The position numbers were made by a program, and so were the translations under genes. From contig CAWZYM010000266.1 in assembly GCA_963966185.1 (NCBI GenBank), positions 335,142-399,141 on the forward strand: a DNA stretch of 64,000 nucleotides. Reading direction: 5' to 3'. Below the pieces are notes generated by a model. The model did not search any database. It was not told the origin of the DNA and worked only from the letters and a program-made list of their open reading frames with translations. The stretch's first letter is position 1. Each line of letters begins with the position of its first letter. Source of the stretch: Rhabditoides inermis. Its lineage: Eukaryota > Nematoda > Chromadorea > Rhabditida > Rhabditidae. This document shows, one piece after another, positions 1 through 11,599 of this stretch.

Positions 1-1740
1 TCACTCTCTCGTATGCACATAGAAGGAGCTCCGGCACGCTTCGCGCGCCTCCGCGGTCAAAGCCGATCAGTATATCAGTAATTATAATAAAACATTGATC
101 ACTGATACTGATATGCATTTTCTCCGACTCTCTGATTTTTACTCTTTTGTATGCACATAGAAGGCGCTCCGGCACGCTTCGCGCGCCTCCGCGGTCAAAG
201 CCGATCAGTATATCAGTAATTATAATAAAACATTGATCACTGATACTGATATACATTTTCTCCGACTCTCTGATTTCTTACTCTTTCGTATGCACATAGA
301 AGGCGCTCCGGCACGCTTCGCGCGCCTCCGCGGTCAAAGCCGATCAGTATATCAGTAATAAAAATAATATATTGATCACTGATACTGATACGCATTTTCT
401 CCGACTCTCTGGTTTTTTTTACTTATTCGTATGCACATAGAAGGCGCTCCGGCACGCTTCGCGCGCCTCCGCGGTCAAAGCCGATCAGTAGATCAGTAAT
501 TATAATAATACATTGATCACTGATACTGATATGCATTTTCTCCGACTCTCTGATCTTTTACTCTTTCGTTTGCACAATGAGGGCGCTCCGGCACGCTTCG
601 CGCGCCTCCGCGGTCAAAGTCGATCAGTAGATCAGTAATTATAATAATACATTGATCACTGATACTGATATGCATTTTCTCCGACTCTCTGATCTTTTAC
701 TCTTTCGTTTGCACATTTAGGGCGCTCCGGCACGCTTCGCGCGCCTCCGCGGTCAAAGTCGATCAGTAGATCAGTAATTATAATAATACATTGATCACTG
801 ATACTGATATGCATTCTCTCCTACTCTCTGATCTTTCACTCTCTCGTATGTACATAGAAAGCGCTCCGGCACGCTTCGCGCGCCTCCGTGGTCAAAGTCG
901 ATCAGTATATCAGTAATTATAATAATACATTGATCACGGATACTGATATGCATTTTCTCCGACTCTGTGATTTTTTACTCACTTGTATGCACATAGAAGG
1001 CGCTCCGGCACGCTTCGCGCGCCTCCGCGGTCAAAGCCGATCAGTAGATCAGTAATTATAATAATACATTGATCACTGATACTGATATGCATTTTCTCCG
1101 ACTCTCTGATTTTTTACTCTTTCGTATGCACATAGAAGGCGCTCCGGCACGCTTCGCGCGCCTCCGCGGTCAAAGCCGATCAGTAGATCAGTAATTATAA
1201 AAATACATTGATCACTGATACTGATATGCATTTTCTCCGACTCTCTGATTTTTTACTCTTTCGTATGCACATAGAAGGCGCTCCGGCACGCTTCGCGCGC
1301 CTCCGCGGTCAAAGCCGATCAGTAGATCAGTAATTATAAAAATACATTGATCACTGATACTGATATGCATTTTCTCCGACTCTCTGATTTTTTACTCTTT
1401 CGTATGCACATAGAAGGCGCTCCGGCACGCTTCGCGCGCCTCCGCGGTCAAAGTCGATCAGTAGATCAGTAATATATAATAAAACATTGATCACTGCTAC
1501 TGATATGCGTTTTCTCCATTTCTCTTATCTTTTACTTTCTCGTATGCACATAGAAAGCGCTCCGGCACGCTTCGCGCGCCTCCGCCGTCAAAACCGATCA
1601 GTATATCAGTAATTATAATAATATACTGATCACTGATACTGATATGCCTTCTCTCCTACTCTCTGATCTTTTACTCTCTCGTATGCACTCAGAATGCGTT
1701 CCGGCACACTCCGCTCCGCGGTAAAAGCCTATCAGTAGCT
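1..1740. repeat. Minisatellite array, ~138-bp unit (first copy)
   Basis: About 12-13 head-to-tail copies of a unit of roughly 136-140 bp. Each unit has a GC-rich core (CTCCGGCACGCTTCGCGCGC followed by CTCCGCGGTCAAAG) and an AT-rich half with GATCAGTA, TTGATCACTGATACTGATA and a pyrimidine-rich stretch. Copies differ by point changes and small indels, and the last copies before 1,740 are more diverged. No coding potential is seen. A second array of the same unit lies at 3,240-4,990. Confidence 0.93.
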
Positions 1741-1810
1741 GGTTGACAATTTTTATTTATTAGAGATACAAATATAATTTATAGTTATCACTGGTCTCAT
1801 ATTATAAAAT

Positions 1811-1873
<63 letters not shown>

Positions 1874-2860
1874 GAGAGAGACGAAAGAAATAGCGAGAGA
1901 GAGAGAGAGAGAGAGAGAAAGACGAGAGAGAGATATATAAGAAAGAGAGAGAGAGAGAAAGAGAGAGAGACGAAAAAAGAGGGATGAGAAAAAGAGAGGG
2001 ATGAGAAAAGAAGGTTACATAGTATTTCGCCTCGCCTCACTTCCTGATTGAATATAGAATGTCGTTAGTGCATACAGTTATATTTGTATTGTATTTGCTC
2101 AGAATATAGACTTTGCACAGTTTGTGGAGTGTGGTGAGCTGTTTCGTAGTGCATGGTGCTGTTCTCGCTCATTTGCACAATTTACTGTTTCTTTCTCTAA
2201 CAGCAGACAGACTGGCAGCTGGCGCACTCTCACCTCGCCATACTCTCTCGTCGCGGGGCAATAAAACGACGTCGATTAGAGGAATTTAATTGATAGCGAG
2301 CGTCAGAGGTCACAAAAAGATGCAAATTTTGGTAGAAGTGTAGTGGCCACCTATTTGCATGTTGTAGTAAAGGGAGACCTTACACGGTTGCCTAGTTTTC
2401 TTGAACAGCCCGCGACAACTGTTTGGTGTCGCCTCGCCTCGACTAAATCACTTCGTGAAAGGAAACCAGGAGGATTTATAAAAAGATTACGGGCAGATTT
2501 GTAGGTGAGGAAGTGTAGAGGAGTGACGTCGAAACCGTTTTTCGATAGCTGAAGTCTGCGATTCGCAGTACTCGTTCTTGTAAGGTCTACTCGCCGCACC
2601 CGATTCGTCAGTGACCCGTCTCTTCATCTGACACACTATCTCGCTGCTTTTCTGTCTGACTCTCTCGGATTACGCGCTATTTCGTCGGACCTTCTTGAGC
2701 TTATAGCTCCGCGGATATGAGAGATAAAGATCTGAAAATTGGAATCCTGCATCTCGGGACCGAGACCATCGGATCGATGTCACGTTTGGCTAGATAGGAG
2801 TAGTGGCTGGCGCGGTAGAGCGATGGACGTACGGAAACCATAGGGCATTTTGCACATACA
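1741..2860. repeat. Single-copy tail of the composite repeat (first copy)
   Basis: Follows the minisatellite directly and starts with AGTAGCTGGTTGACAAT. It contains a GA microsatellite at about 1,812-1,970 and ends with CATAGGGCATTT. The segment at 4,991-5,985 matches it in the same order, so array plus tail forms a repeated module of about 3 kb. Short open frames of 60-95 codons here are shadows of the GA tract or are shared by both copies with changes; I do not call a gene. Confidence 0.85.
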
Positions 2861-2864
2861 CCCG

Positions 2865-2887
2865 ACTAGCGCGCTTCGCGCGCTAGA
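2865..2887. repeat. CTAG-bounded GC hairpin at end of module
   Basis: ACTAG, then GCGCGC-TTC-GCGCGC, then CTAG: a near-perfect palindrome closing the first composite module. Equivalent hairpins close several other repeats in the window. The sequence from here to 3,240 is AT-rich with no gene seen. Confidence 0.75.
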
Positions 2888-3239
2888 GATATAGGTAGAA
2901 AATAGAGGAGAAAATTATCTATCGATTGATTTATAGATTGACTTGATATGTGCTCTGGAAGTGCTATTAGGAGCTGTGCTAGAAGTGCTGTTGTCAGAGC
3001 CTTCTAAAGAGTGATCTTTATTGTATTTCCTTAATTTTGAATTACAGTAATATAAAATGTTTGAACACTGTCAATCTAACAGTAGATAGTTGATAATTTC
3101 GATTCTTGACTGATATTATCTTACCTATGCTCAGAGAAGGCGCTCCGAGATGCAGCCGAAGACTATCGGTATATGAGTGTTAAATATGTTATAACTAAAC
3201 TACACTTTCCGTTTCTCCGCTTCTCTCTCTCTCTCTCTC

Positions 3240-4990
3240 CTTTGTTCTAGAAAGCGCTCCGGCACACTTCGCGCTCCTCCGCGGTCAAAGTCTATCAGTA
3301 TATCAGTAATTATAATAAGATATTTATCACTAATACTAATATGCATTTTCTCCTACTCTCTGATATTTTTTCTCTCGTATGCACATAGAGGGCGCTCCGG
3401 CACGCTTCGCGCGCCTTCGCGGTCAAAGCCGATCAGTAGATCAGTAATTATAATAATATATTCATCACTGTTACTGATATGAATTTTCTCCGACTCTTTA
3501 TTCTTTCACTCTCTCGTATGCACATAGAGGGCGCTCCGGCACGCTTCGCGCGCCTTCGCGGTCAAAGCCGATCAGTAGATCAGTAATTATAATAATATAT
3601 TGATATTGATCACTGATACTGATATGAATTTTCTCCGACTCTTTGATCTTTCACTCTCTCGTATGCACATAGAAGGCGCTCCGGCACGCTTCGCGCGCCT
3701 CCGCGGTCAAAGCCGATCAGTAGATCAGTAATTATAATAATACATTGATCACTGATACTGATATGCATTTTCTCCGACTCTCTGATCTTTCACTCTCTAG
3801 TATGCACATAGAAAGCGCTTCGGCACGCTTCGCGCGCCTCCGCGGTCAAAGCCGATCAGTATATCAGTAATTATAATAATACATTGATCACTGATACTGA
3901 AATGCATTTTCTCCTATTCTCTGATCGTTCACTTTCTCGTATGCACATAAAAAGCGCTCCGGCACGCTTCGCGCGCCTCCGCGGTCAAAGCCGATCAGTA
4001 CATCAGTAATAATAAGACTATATTGATCACTGCTACTGATATGCATTTTCTCCGACTCTCTGATCTTTCACTTTCTCGTATGCACATAGAAAGCGCTCCG
4101 GCACGCTCCGCGCGCCTCCGCGGTCAAAGTCGATCAGTACATCAGTAATAATAAGAATATATTGATCGTTGCTACTGATTTGCATTTTCTCCGACTCTCT
4201 GATCTTTCACTTTCTCGTATGCACATAGAAAGCGCTCCGGCACGCTTCGCGCGCTTCCGCGGTCAAAGTATATCAGTAGATCAGTAAAAATAAGAATATA
4301 TTGATCACTGCTACTGATATGCATTTTCTCCTACTCTCTGATATTTTACTCTCTCGTATGCACATGGAGGGCGCTCCGGCACGTTCCGCGCGCCTCCGCG
4401 GTTAAAGCCGATCAGTAGATCAGTAAATATAATAATATATTGATCACTGATACTGATATGCATTTTTCCGACTCTCTGATTTTTTACTCTTTCGTAACTC
4501 TCTGATTTTTTACTCTTACTCTCTGATTTTTTACTCTTTCGTGAGCACATAGAAGGCGCTCCGGCACGCTTCGCGCGCCTCCGCGGTCAAATCCGATCAG
4601 TAGATCAGTAATTATAATAATATACTGATCACTGATAATGATATGCATTCTCTTCTACTCTCTGATTTTTTACTCTCGTATGCACTCAGAGTGCGCTCCG
4701 GCACACTCCGGACTCCGCGGTCAAAGCCGATCAGTATATCAGTAATAATAAAAATATATTGATCACTGCTACTGATATGCATTCTCTCCTACTCTCTGAT
4801 CTTTTACTCTCTCCTATGCACATATATGGCGCTCCGGCACGCTCCGCGCGCCTCCGCGGTCAAAGCCGATCAGTAGATCAGTAATTATAATAATATATTG
4901 ATCACTGATACTGATATGTATTATCTCCTATTCTCTGATCTTTCAATCTCTCGTGTGCACATAGAGGGCGCTCCGGCGCACTTCACGGTA
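3240..4990. repeat. Minisatellite array, ~138-bp unit (second copy)
   Basis: Same unit as 1-1,740, about 12-13 copies, including one locally shuffled copy near 4,480-4,560 where the pyrimidine part is repeated. It ends with the same transition (AGTAGCTGGTTGACAAT) into the second tail. Confidence 0.92.
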
Positions 4991-5985
4991 AAATCCTATC
5001 AGTAGCTGGTTGACAATTATTATTTATTATAGATCCAAGTATAGTTTATAGTTATCACTGGTCTAATATTATAAAATATAAGAGAGAGAGAGATAGAGAG
5101 AGGAAGAGAGGAGAGAGAGAGAGACGAAAAAAGAGGGATGAAAAAAGAAAGTTTAAAAAGTATTTCGCCTCGCCTCACTTCTATGATTGAGTATAGAATG
5201 TCGTTAGTGCATACAGTTATATTTGTATTGTATTTGCTGAGAATATATAATTTGCACAGTTTGTGGAGTGTGGTGAGCTGTTTCGTAGTGCGTGGTGATG
5301 TTCTCGCTCATTTGCACAATTGACTGTCTTTTTCTCTGACATCAGACAGACTGGCAGCTGGCGCACTCTCACCTCGCCACACTCTCTCGTCGCGGGGCAA
5401 TAAAGTGGCGTCGATTAGAGGAATTTAATTGATAGCGAGCGTCAGAGGTCATAAAAAGATGCGAATTTTGGTAGAAGTGTAGTGGCCACCTATATACATG
5501 TTGTAGTAAAGGGAGACCTTACACGATTGCCTAGTTTTCTTGAACAGCCCGCGACAACTGTTTGGTGTCGCCTCGCCTCGACTAAATCACTTCGTGAAAT
5601 GAAACCAGGAGGAGTTATAAAAAGATTACGGGCAGATTTGTAGGTGAGGGAGTGTAGAGGAGTGACGTCGAAACCGTTTCTCGAAAGCTGGAGTCTGCGA
5701 TTCGCAGTACTCGTTCTTGTAAGGCCTACTCGATGCAACCGTTCAACCACCTACCCGTCTCCTCGCCTCACACACTATTTCGCCGCTTTTGTGTCTGACT
5801 CTCTCGGATTACGCGCTATTTCGTCGGACTTTCTTTAGCTTATAGCTCCGCGGATAAGAGAGATAAAGATCTGAAAATTGGAATCCTGCATCTCGGGACC
5901 GAGACCATCGGATCGATGTCACGTTTGGCTAGATAGGAGTAGTGGCTGGCGCGGTAGAGCGATGGACGGACGGAAACCATAGGGC
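4991..5985. repeat. Single-copy tail of the composite repeat (second copy)
   Basis: Closely matches 1,741-2,860, with a shorter GA tract and scattered substitutions, and ends at the same CATAGGGCATTT. The sequence beyond diverges from the first copy, which marks the module boundary. Confidence 0.85.
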
Positions 5986-6000
5986 ATTTAGCCAGACCGG

Positions 6001-6038
6001 CGCAGCGGGCGCTGCGACTAGCGGCCTGCGGCCGCTAG
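6001..6038. repeat. Double GC hairpin with CTAG
   Basis: CGCAGCGGGCGCTGCG followed by ACTAGCGGCCTGCGGCCGCTAG, two adjacent GC-rich hairpins, the second bounded by CTAG. It occupies the same place after the second tail as the hairpin at 2,865 does after the first. From here to about 6,530 is AT-rich DNA with TTGTTTAC words and no gene seen. Confidence 0.72.
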
Positions 6039-6550
6039 GTGAGCTTCAGAACAAGTCAAACATACGAGTAGAGATTATGGACGATGGCCAATTTCTTTAC
6101 AAAAACTCTTTGCCATAATTCATCTTTTAAAACGGCTACAATATTATCTCAAACATACGTAGACAAAACAGTCAATCAATTCAGGTGCATATATTGTTTA
6201 CAAACTTGTTAACTTCAAACAACAAACATGGACTCACTACTCGGTTTAGTAGACATTAGATACCTTTAGAATGAAATTTGGAGTTGTTTACTTAATTGTT
6301 TACTCGACTTGTTTACCAAAAATTTTGTAGTTGTTTACTTGTTACCTGTACCGAGTTTCAAGTTTGTATCTACAATAGGAGCTGAGCTATGCACATGACC
6401 TATTTTGGAATATGCAAATGATGTATAATTAGATAAATTGTATACTATACAATAAGTATTCCAGCACTTCGTACCTATACGAAGTATCAAAGTCGTAGCT
6501 GTAATAGGAGCTGAGATATGACCTAATTTAAATATGCAAAAGAGGTATAA

Positions 6551-6655
6551 TACTATGGCAACCGTCGTAGTAGTGGTTACTGGTGTAGTTGAGACACAGA
6601 CTCCCTCCCTCTCTCTCCCTCCTTCCCTCTCTCTCTCTCTCTCTCTCTCGCTCTT

Positions 6656-6741
<86 letters not shown>

Positions 6742-6883
6742 GTGTCGTCTTTGTCTTGTGCGATGAGAAGAGACCGCGTGTGAAGAGAAGGAGGAGGGAG
6801 AAATAGCAACCGTCGTGGTAGTGGTTACTGGTGTAGTTGAGACACAGACTCCCTCCCTCTCTCTCCCTCCTTCCCTCTCTCTT

Positions 6884-6931
<48 letters not shown>

Positions 6932-7084
6932 TTCTCTGACTTGTGTCGTCTTTGTCTTGTGCGATGAGAAGAGACCGCGTGTGAAGAGAAGGAGGAGGGA
7001 GAAATGGCAACCGTCGTGGTAGTGGTTACTGGTGTAGTTGAGACACAGACTCCCTTCCTCTCTCTCCCTTCTTCCCTCTCTCCT

Positions 7085-7132
<48 letters not shown>

Positions 7133-7414
7133 GACTTGTGTCGTCTTTGTCTTGTGCGATGAGAAGAGACCGCGTGTGAAGAGAAGGAGGAGGGAGAAAT
7201 TGCAACCGTCGTGGTAGTGGGTACTGGTGTAGTTGAGACACAGACTCCCTCTCTCTCTCTCTCTCTTCCTCCTTCCCTCTCTCCCCCCCTTTCTCTCACT
7301 CTGACTTGTGTCGTCTTTGTCTTGTGCGATGAGAAGAGACCGCGTGTGAGGAGAAGGAGGAGGGAGAAATGGCAACCGTCGTGGTAGTGGGTACTGGTGT
7401 AGTTGAGACACAGA

Positions 7415-7455
<41 letters not shown>

Positions 7456-7602
7456 TCCTTCCCTCTCTCCCTCCCCCTTTCTCTCACTCTGACTTGTGTC
7501 GTCTTTGTCTTGTGCGATGAGAAGAGACCGCGTGTGAGGAGAAGGAGGAGGGAGAAATGGCAACCGTCGTGGTAGTGGGTACTGGTGTAGTTGAGACACA
7601 GA

Positions 7603-7645
<43 letters not shown>

Positions 7646-7860
7646 TCCTTCCCTCTCCCCCCCCCCTTTCTCTCACTCTGACTTGTGTCGTCTTTGTCTT
7701 GTGCGATGAGAAGAGACCGCGTGTGAGGAGAAGGAGGAGGGAGAATTGGCAACCGTCGTAGTAGTGGGTACTGGTGTAGTTGAGACACAGACTTCCTCTC
7801 TCTCTCCCTCCTTCCCTCTCTCCTCCCCCCTCTCTCTCTGACTTGTGTCGTCTTTGTGAT
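6551..7860. repeat. Tandem repeat, ~190-bp unit carrying a CT tract
   Basis: Seven copies of a unit starting GCAACCGTCGTGGTAGTGG and ending GAAGGAGGAGGGAGAAAT, each with a (CT)n tract of variable length and the segment TGACTTGTGTCGTCTTTGTC. Unit length varies with the CT tract. Long open frames here (up to about 400 codons, Arg/Glu or Ser/Leu repeats) come from the repeat keeping frame and are not convincing genes. Confidence 0.9.
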
Positions 7861-7984
7861 GAGAGAATAGGAAACAGCTGCACTCTCTCCCCCTCTTTCT
7901 CTTCCTCTCCCTCCCCCCCCCTCTCTCTTTCTCTTTCATTAACTCTTCTTCCCTCTCTTCTCCTGTAGGTAACAATCTGCAGAT

Positions 7985-8690
7985 AAGAGGAGCTGAGATA
8001 TGAACATGACCTTTTTAGGGATATTCAAATGAGGTCTAATTAGATATATACGAAACATTTTGTACTCGAGTACCTTGTACTTTTATCAAGTATCAAGATA
8101 GTAGCTATAATAGGAGCTGAGATTTAAACAGGACCTTATTTGGGATATGCGAATGAGGTTTAATTAAATAAGTTTTATACGAAACAGTTTGTACTCAAGT
8201 ACTTTGTACTTATTCCAAGTATCAAGATTGTAGCTATAAAATGAGCTGAGCTATAAACATGACCTTGTTTAGAATATGCAAATGAGGTATAATTAGATAA
8301 GTTGTATACCAAACAGTTTGTACTCAAGTACTTTGTACTTATTCCAACTATCAATACTGTAGCTATAATAGGAGCTGAGATATAAACAGGACCATATTTG
8401 GGATATGCAAATGAAGTTTAATTAAATAAGTTTCATACCAAACAGTTTGTATTCAAGTACTTTGTACTTACACCAAGTATAGAGATTGGCGCTATAATAG
8501 GAACTGAGATATAAACATGACCTTATTTGGGACATGCAAATGAGGTTTAATTAAATAAGTTATATACGAAACAGTTTGTACTCGAGTACCTCGTACTTTT
8601 ATCAAGTATCAAGATTGTAGCTATAATAGAAGCCGAGATATGAACATGACCTTATTTGGGATATTCAAATAAGGTTATTTAGAACGATAA
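7985..8690. repeat. Tandem ~125-bp repeat with an octamer word
   Basis: About six diverged copies of a unit containing ATAGGAGCTGAGATATAAAC, ATGACCTTATTTGGGATATG, CAAATGAGG and AGTTTGTACTCAAGTACTT. Many copies contain ATGCAAAT. No gene is seen. Confidence 0.85.
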
Positions 8691-9289
8691 ATTTATCTAA
8701 AAAATGTCACTTGTTTACCTGTTACCTGTACGAAGAATGAACCTTCTACCTTGAAAAACAACCGAGTTATGAATTTGTAAATGTTTCTGAGTATTTGAAA
8801 TGTGAAATTTTGGAAATTGATTAAATTTCAAAAATTAGTTAAAAATCTGAGTTAATTCATGAACGAAGGTATTACGGTAGTGATAATTAAATGACAAAAT
8901 GCAGGTGTTAACTCTCACTGAGACGAAAGTTACAGACCAGTCGCCGAGAGGGTATTTTGCAAACTTAATTTGCATGTATGCAAATGAGTTGAGAAAAATC
9001 GGTAACCGACTGGGGGCCTATGCTAGTCTACCCCTAAGAGATGAACTGTCAGGACCTAAAGAATAAAGAGTTATGTGTACTGCATGTTAGAGACTTATGA
9101 AATTCATTTCAGAGTTGTTTACATAATTGTTTACTTGTTTACGTCACTTGTAAACAACAAATATGAACTCAGTACTTGGTCTAGTACACTTTAGATACTT
9201 TTTAAATGAATATTTAAGTTGTTTACTTATTTGTTTACTTGTTTACTTGACTTGTTTACCTAATGTTCTAAACTTGTTTACTTGTTACC
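8691..9289. other. AT-rich spacer with forkhead-like words
   Basis: No coding signal. Several TTGTTTAC/GTAAACAA words occur near 9,115-9,285, and a segment near 8,860-8,980 resembles the one near 59,390-59,460. It belongs to the same repeat family as the right end of the window. Confidence 0.6.
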
Positions 9290-9640
9290 TGTACCAAGTA
9301 TCGAGATTGGCGCTATAATAGAAACTGAGATATAAACATGACCTTATTTGGGACATGCAAATGAGGATTAATTAAACAAGTTATATACGAAACAGTTTGT
9401 ACTCAAGTACTTTGTACTCGTACCAACTATCAAGATTGTAGCTATAATAGGAGCTGAGATATAAACTATAAACATGCCCTTATTTGGAATATGCAAATGA
9501 GGTTTAATCAAATAAGTTGTATACCAAACAGTTTGTACTGAAGCACTTTGTACTTGTACCAAGTGCGAAGATTGTAGCTATATTAGGAACGGAGAAATGA
9601 ATGTGACCTTATTTGGAGTATGCAAATGAGGTGAGAACAA
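9290..9640. repeat. Second block of the ~125-bp octamer repeat
   Basis: Two to three further copies of the unit found at 7,985-8,690, again with ATGCAAATGAGG. The DNA from 9,640 to about 10,500 contains a (CT)n tract at about 10,014-10,080; its open frames are short and not supported by a splice pattern or a recognisable domain. Confidence 0.82.
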
Positions 9641-10018
9641 GCGGTGACCATTCTCGGGCCTGGGCTAGTCTATGCCTAAGAGATGAACGCCCAGGACCTA
9701 AGGAGTAAAGAGTTATGCGTCCGGACAAACACTGACCTAAGCAAATTTATATGTCCAACCCAGGCGATTTCATCCCGTTCACACCGCAAACCGGTCAAGA
9801 AAGGGAAAAATGAACTAGCGAAATGCGTCTGGTATCTCAATTTATCAGTCGGGACTGTCACATCTCGTATTCCATTTTTCGTTTTTGCGGACCGCGAAAA
9901 CGGGGGACCCACTATACGTGTCAGATTATCGTGTATTCTTCCTACCTCAACGGATTTCCATTATGTTTTTTTTAGAAACGGTGATCTACGCTCACAAACA
10001 CCTTCATCTCTCTCCCTC

Positions 10019-10080
<62 letters not shown>

Positions 10081-10499
10081 ATCCTCCCCCCTCTCTCTCT
10101 CTCACCGCAAGATGTCTGTCTTCGGTGACACCTGGCTCGGCGGGGTGTCGACTCATCGCCGTCAGGATGGGCATGGAGACAGACAGCACTACAAGGCACA
10201 GCAGCATCTGCAATCCGCCAGCTATCGACAGCTCCACGATTTTTCGTTGGCATTACTGCGGAATCAGCTTTTGAGAAACACTAGTTTCCGTGTAGCGAAG
10301 GTTCATTTCGGGGTAACAATAACCCTTCTGTGGAAGTTCACCCAAGCTAATCAGAAATTAGGCCAGCAAACATATAGACATACCACTTACCTGCATGCGC
10401 CCCGGATCCAGTGAGACGCCTTTCCTCTCGCCCTCCCCTTTTTAGCCCCGAGCACGCCTTTTCGCTCCGCCCATAGCCCCGCCCCCGAACTGTCATCAA

Positions 10500-11590
10500 A
10501 GACCGGCTAATATTGTGATTTATAGTACCCAAAACAAAAAAGCAATGATACAAAATCAACGAACAAGAAAGATCCTCGGAAATGATGAAAAGAGAAATGG
10601 AGATTAGAGAAACTCGTATTACGGGGCAGTGTTGTGGAAAAGGTGAACGAGAGCCACGGGGATAAAAAAGTCAAGAATAGCCAACAGCTTATCAATAAAG
10701 TACATGTGCGGATATTACACAAACATATTGCATGCATATCATACATAAATATCGACAACAGTCGGACGAGAGACCGTGACAGCCAGGGGTACTGTAATCC
10801 AGGTACGATCACTCGTCATCCGCACGCGTTGTGCTCCACTCGGCGTCGCGAGCAGCTTCCCACGCCAGCGTTACCTGAAAGACCACACATACCCGATTGG
10901 ACAAAGGACATGTTTCGAAAACCACTACGCTCTCGCTCAGTCTCCCACTCGCTCTATCCAGTCTCTCCTCCTCCTCCTCCTCCTCCTCCTCCTCCTCCTC
11001 CTCTTCCTCCTTCTACTCACATTCTTTCCGGCCGCCTTGTCTCCCAGTCTCCGTCTCGCCAACTTGCCGCTCTTCTGCCGCAGTCGACGATAATCGCGTC
11101 GAAGTGTGACGTACTGCTTGCTGAAAGTGGAGATGAATCATTTGCTTCGTTCATTCCGAAAAAAAATTATTATTCTAACAAAAACATGCTTTCGCTCGCA
11201 CGTCACCAGACTGTTTTTGTACGCAAACAAATTTGTGAAAAAAGTATTTATGTTCAAAATTAGTTCGCAGGTGCACTTCGCAGATGAAATCTCACTTCCT
11301 TTCTCACTTCGTTTTTCGAGTCACTCCGAAAAACAGATGTCTCAAATTCGTAACTTTTAACAAACTTGACACTAGAAATAGAAATGCTACACTCATTACC
11401 ATCATCCATGTCACCGTACGAGACTAATCTGCATCTGCACATGTGTTACTTGTATCATTCGTATACGACACAATTACTTACAATGCAAATGTGAAAACTC
11501 ACCTGGTCTGACTCTCTCAAACCGCTTCTACATCACTATACACTTTACACACGTCAACGCCTTGAAAACAGCAAACAGCAATTCCTAGAA
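10500..11590. other. No gene recognised; (CTC)n tract
   Basis: Contains a trinucleotide CTC run at about 10,967-11,008. Open frames of 70-209 codons are low-complexity or lack similarity I can recognise. It sits downstream of the La-related gene, so its 3' untranslated region may lie in the right end. Confidence 0.5.
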
Positions 11591-11599
11591 GCACCCGAC

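Noticed and set aside
6335..7788. Long open frames of 358 and 403 codons rich in Arg/Glu or Ser/Leu
   Set aside because: They track a ~190-bp tandem repeat with GA/CT tracts that happen to keep frame; overlapping frames on both strands are equally long and have no domain.
9683..10414. 243-codon plus-strand frame
   Set aside because: It spans a CT tract and has no recognisable domain or conserved splice pattern; possible exon fragments could not be confirmed.
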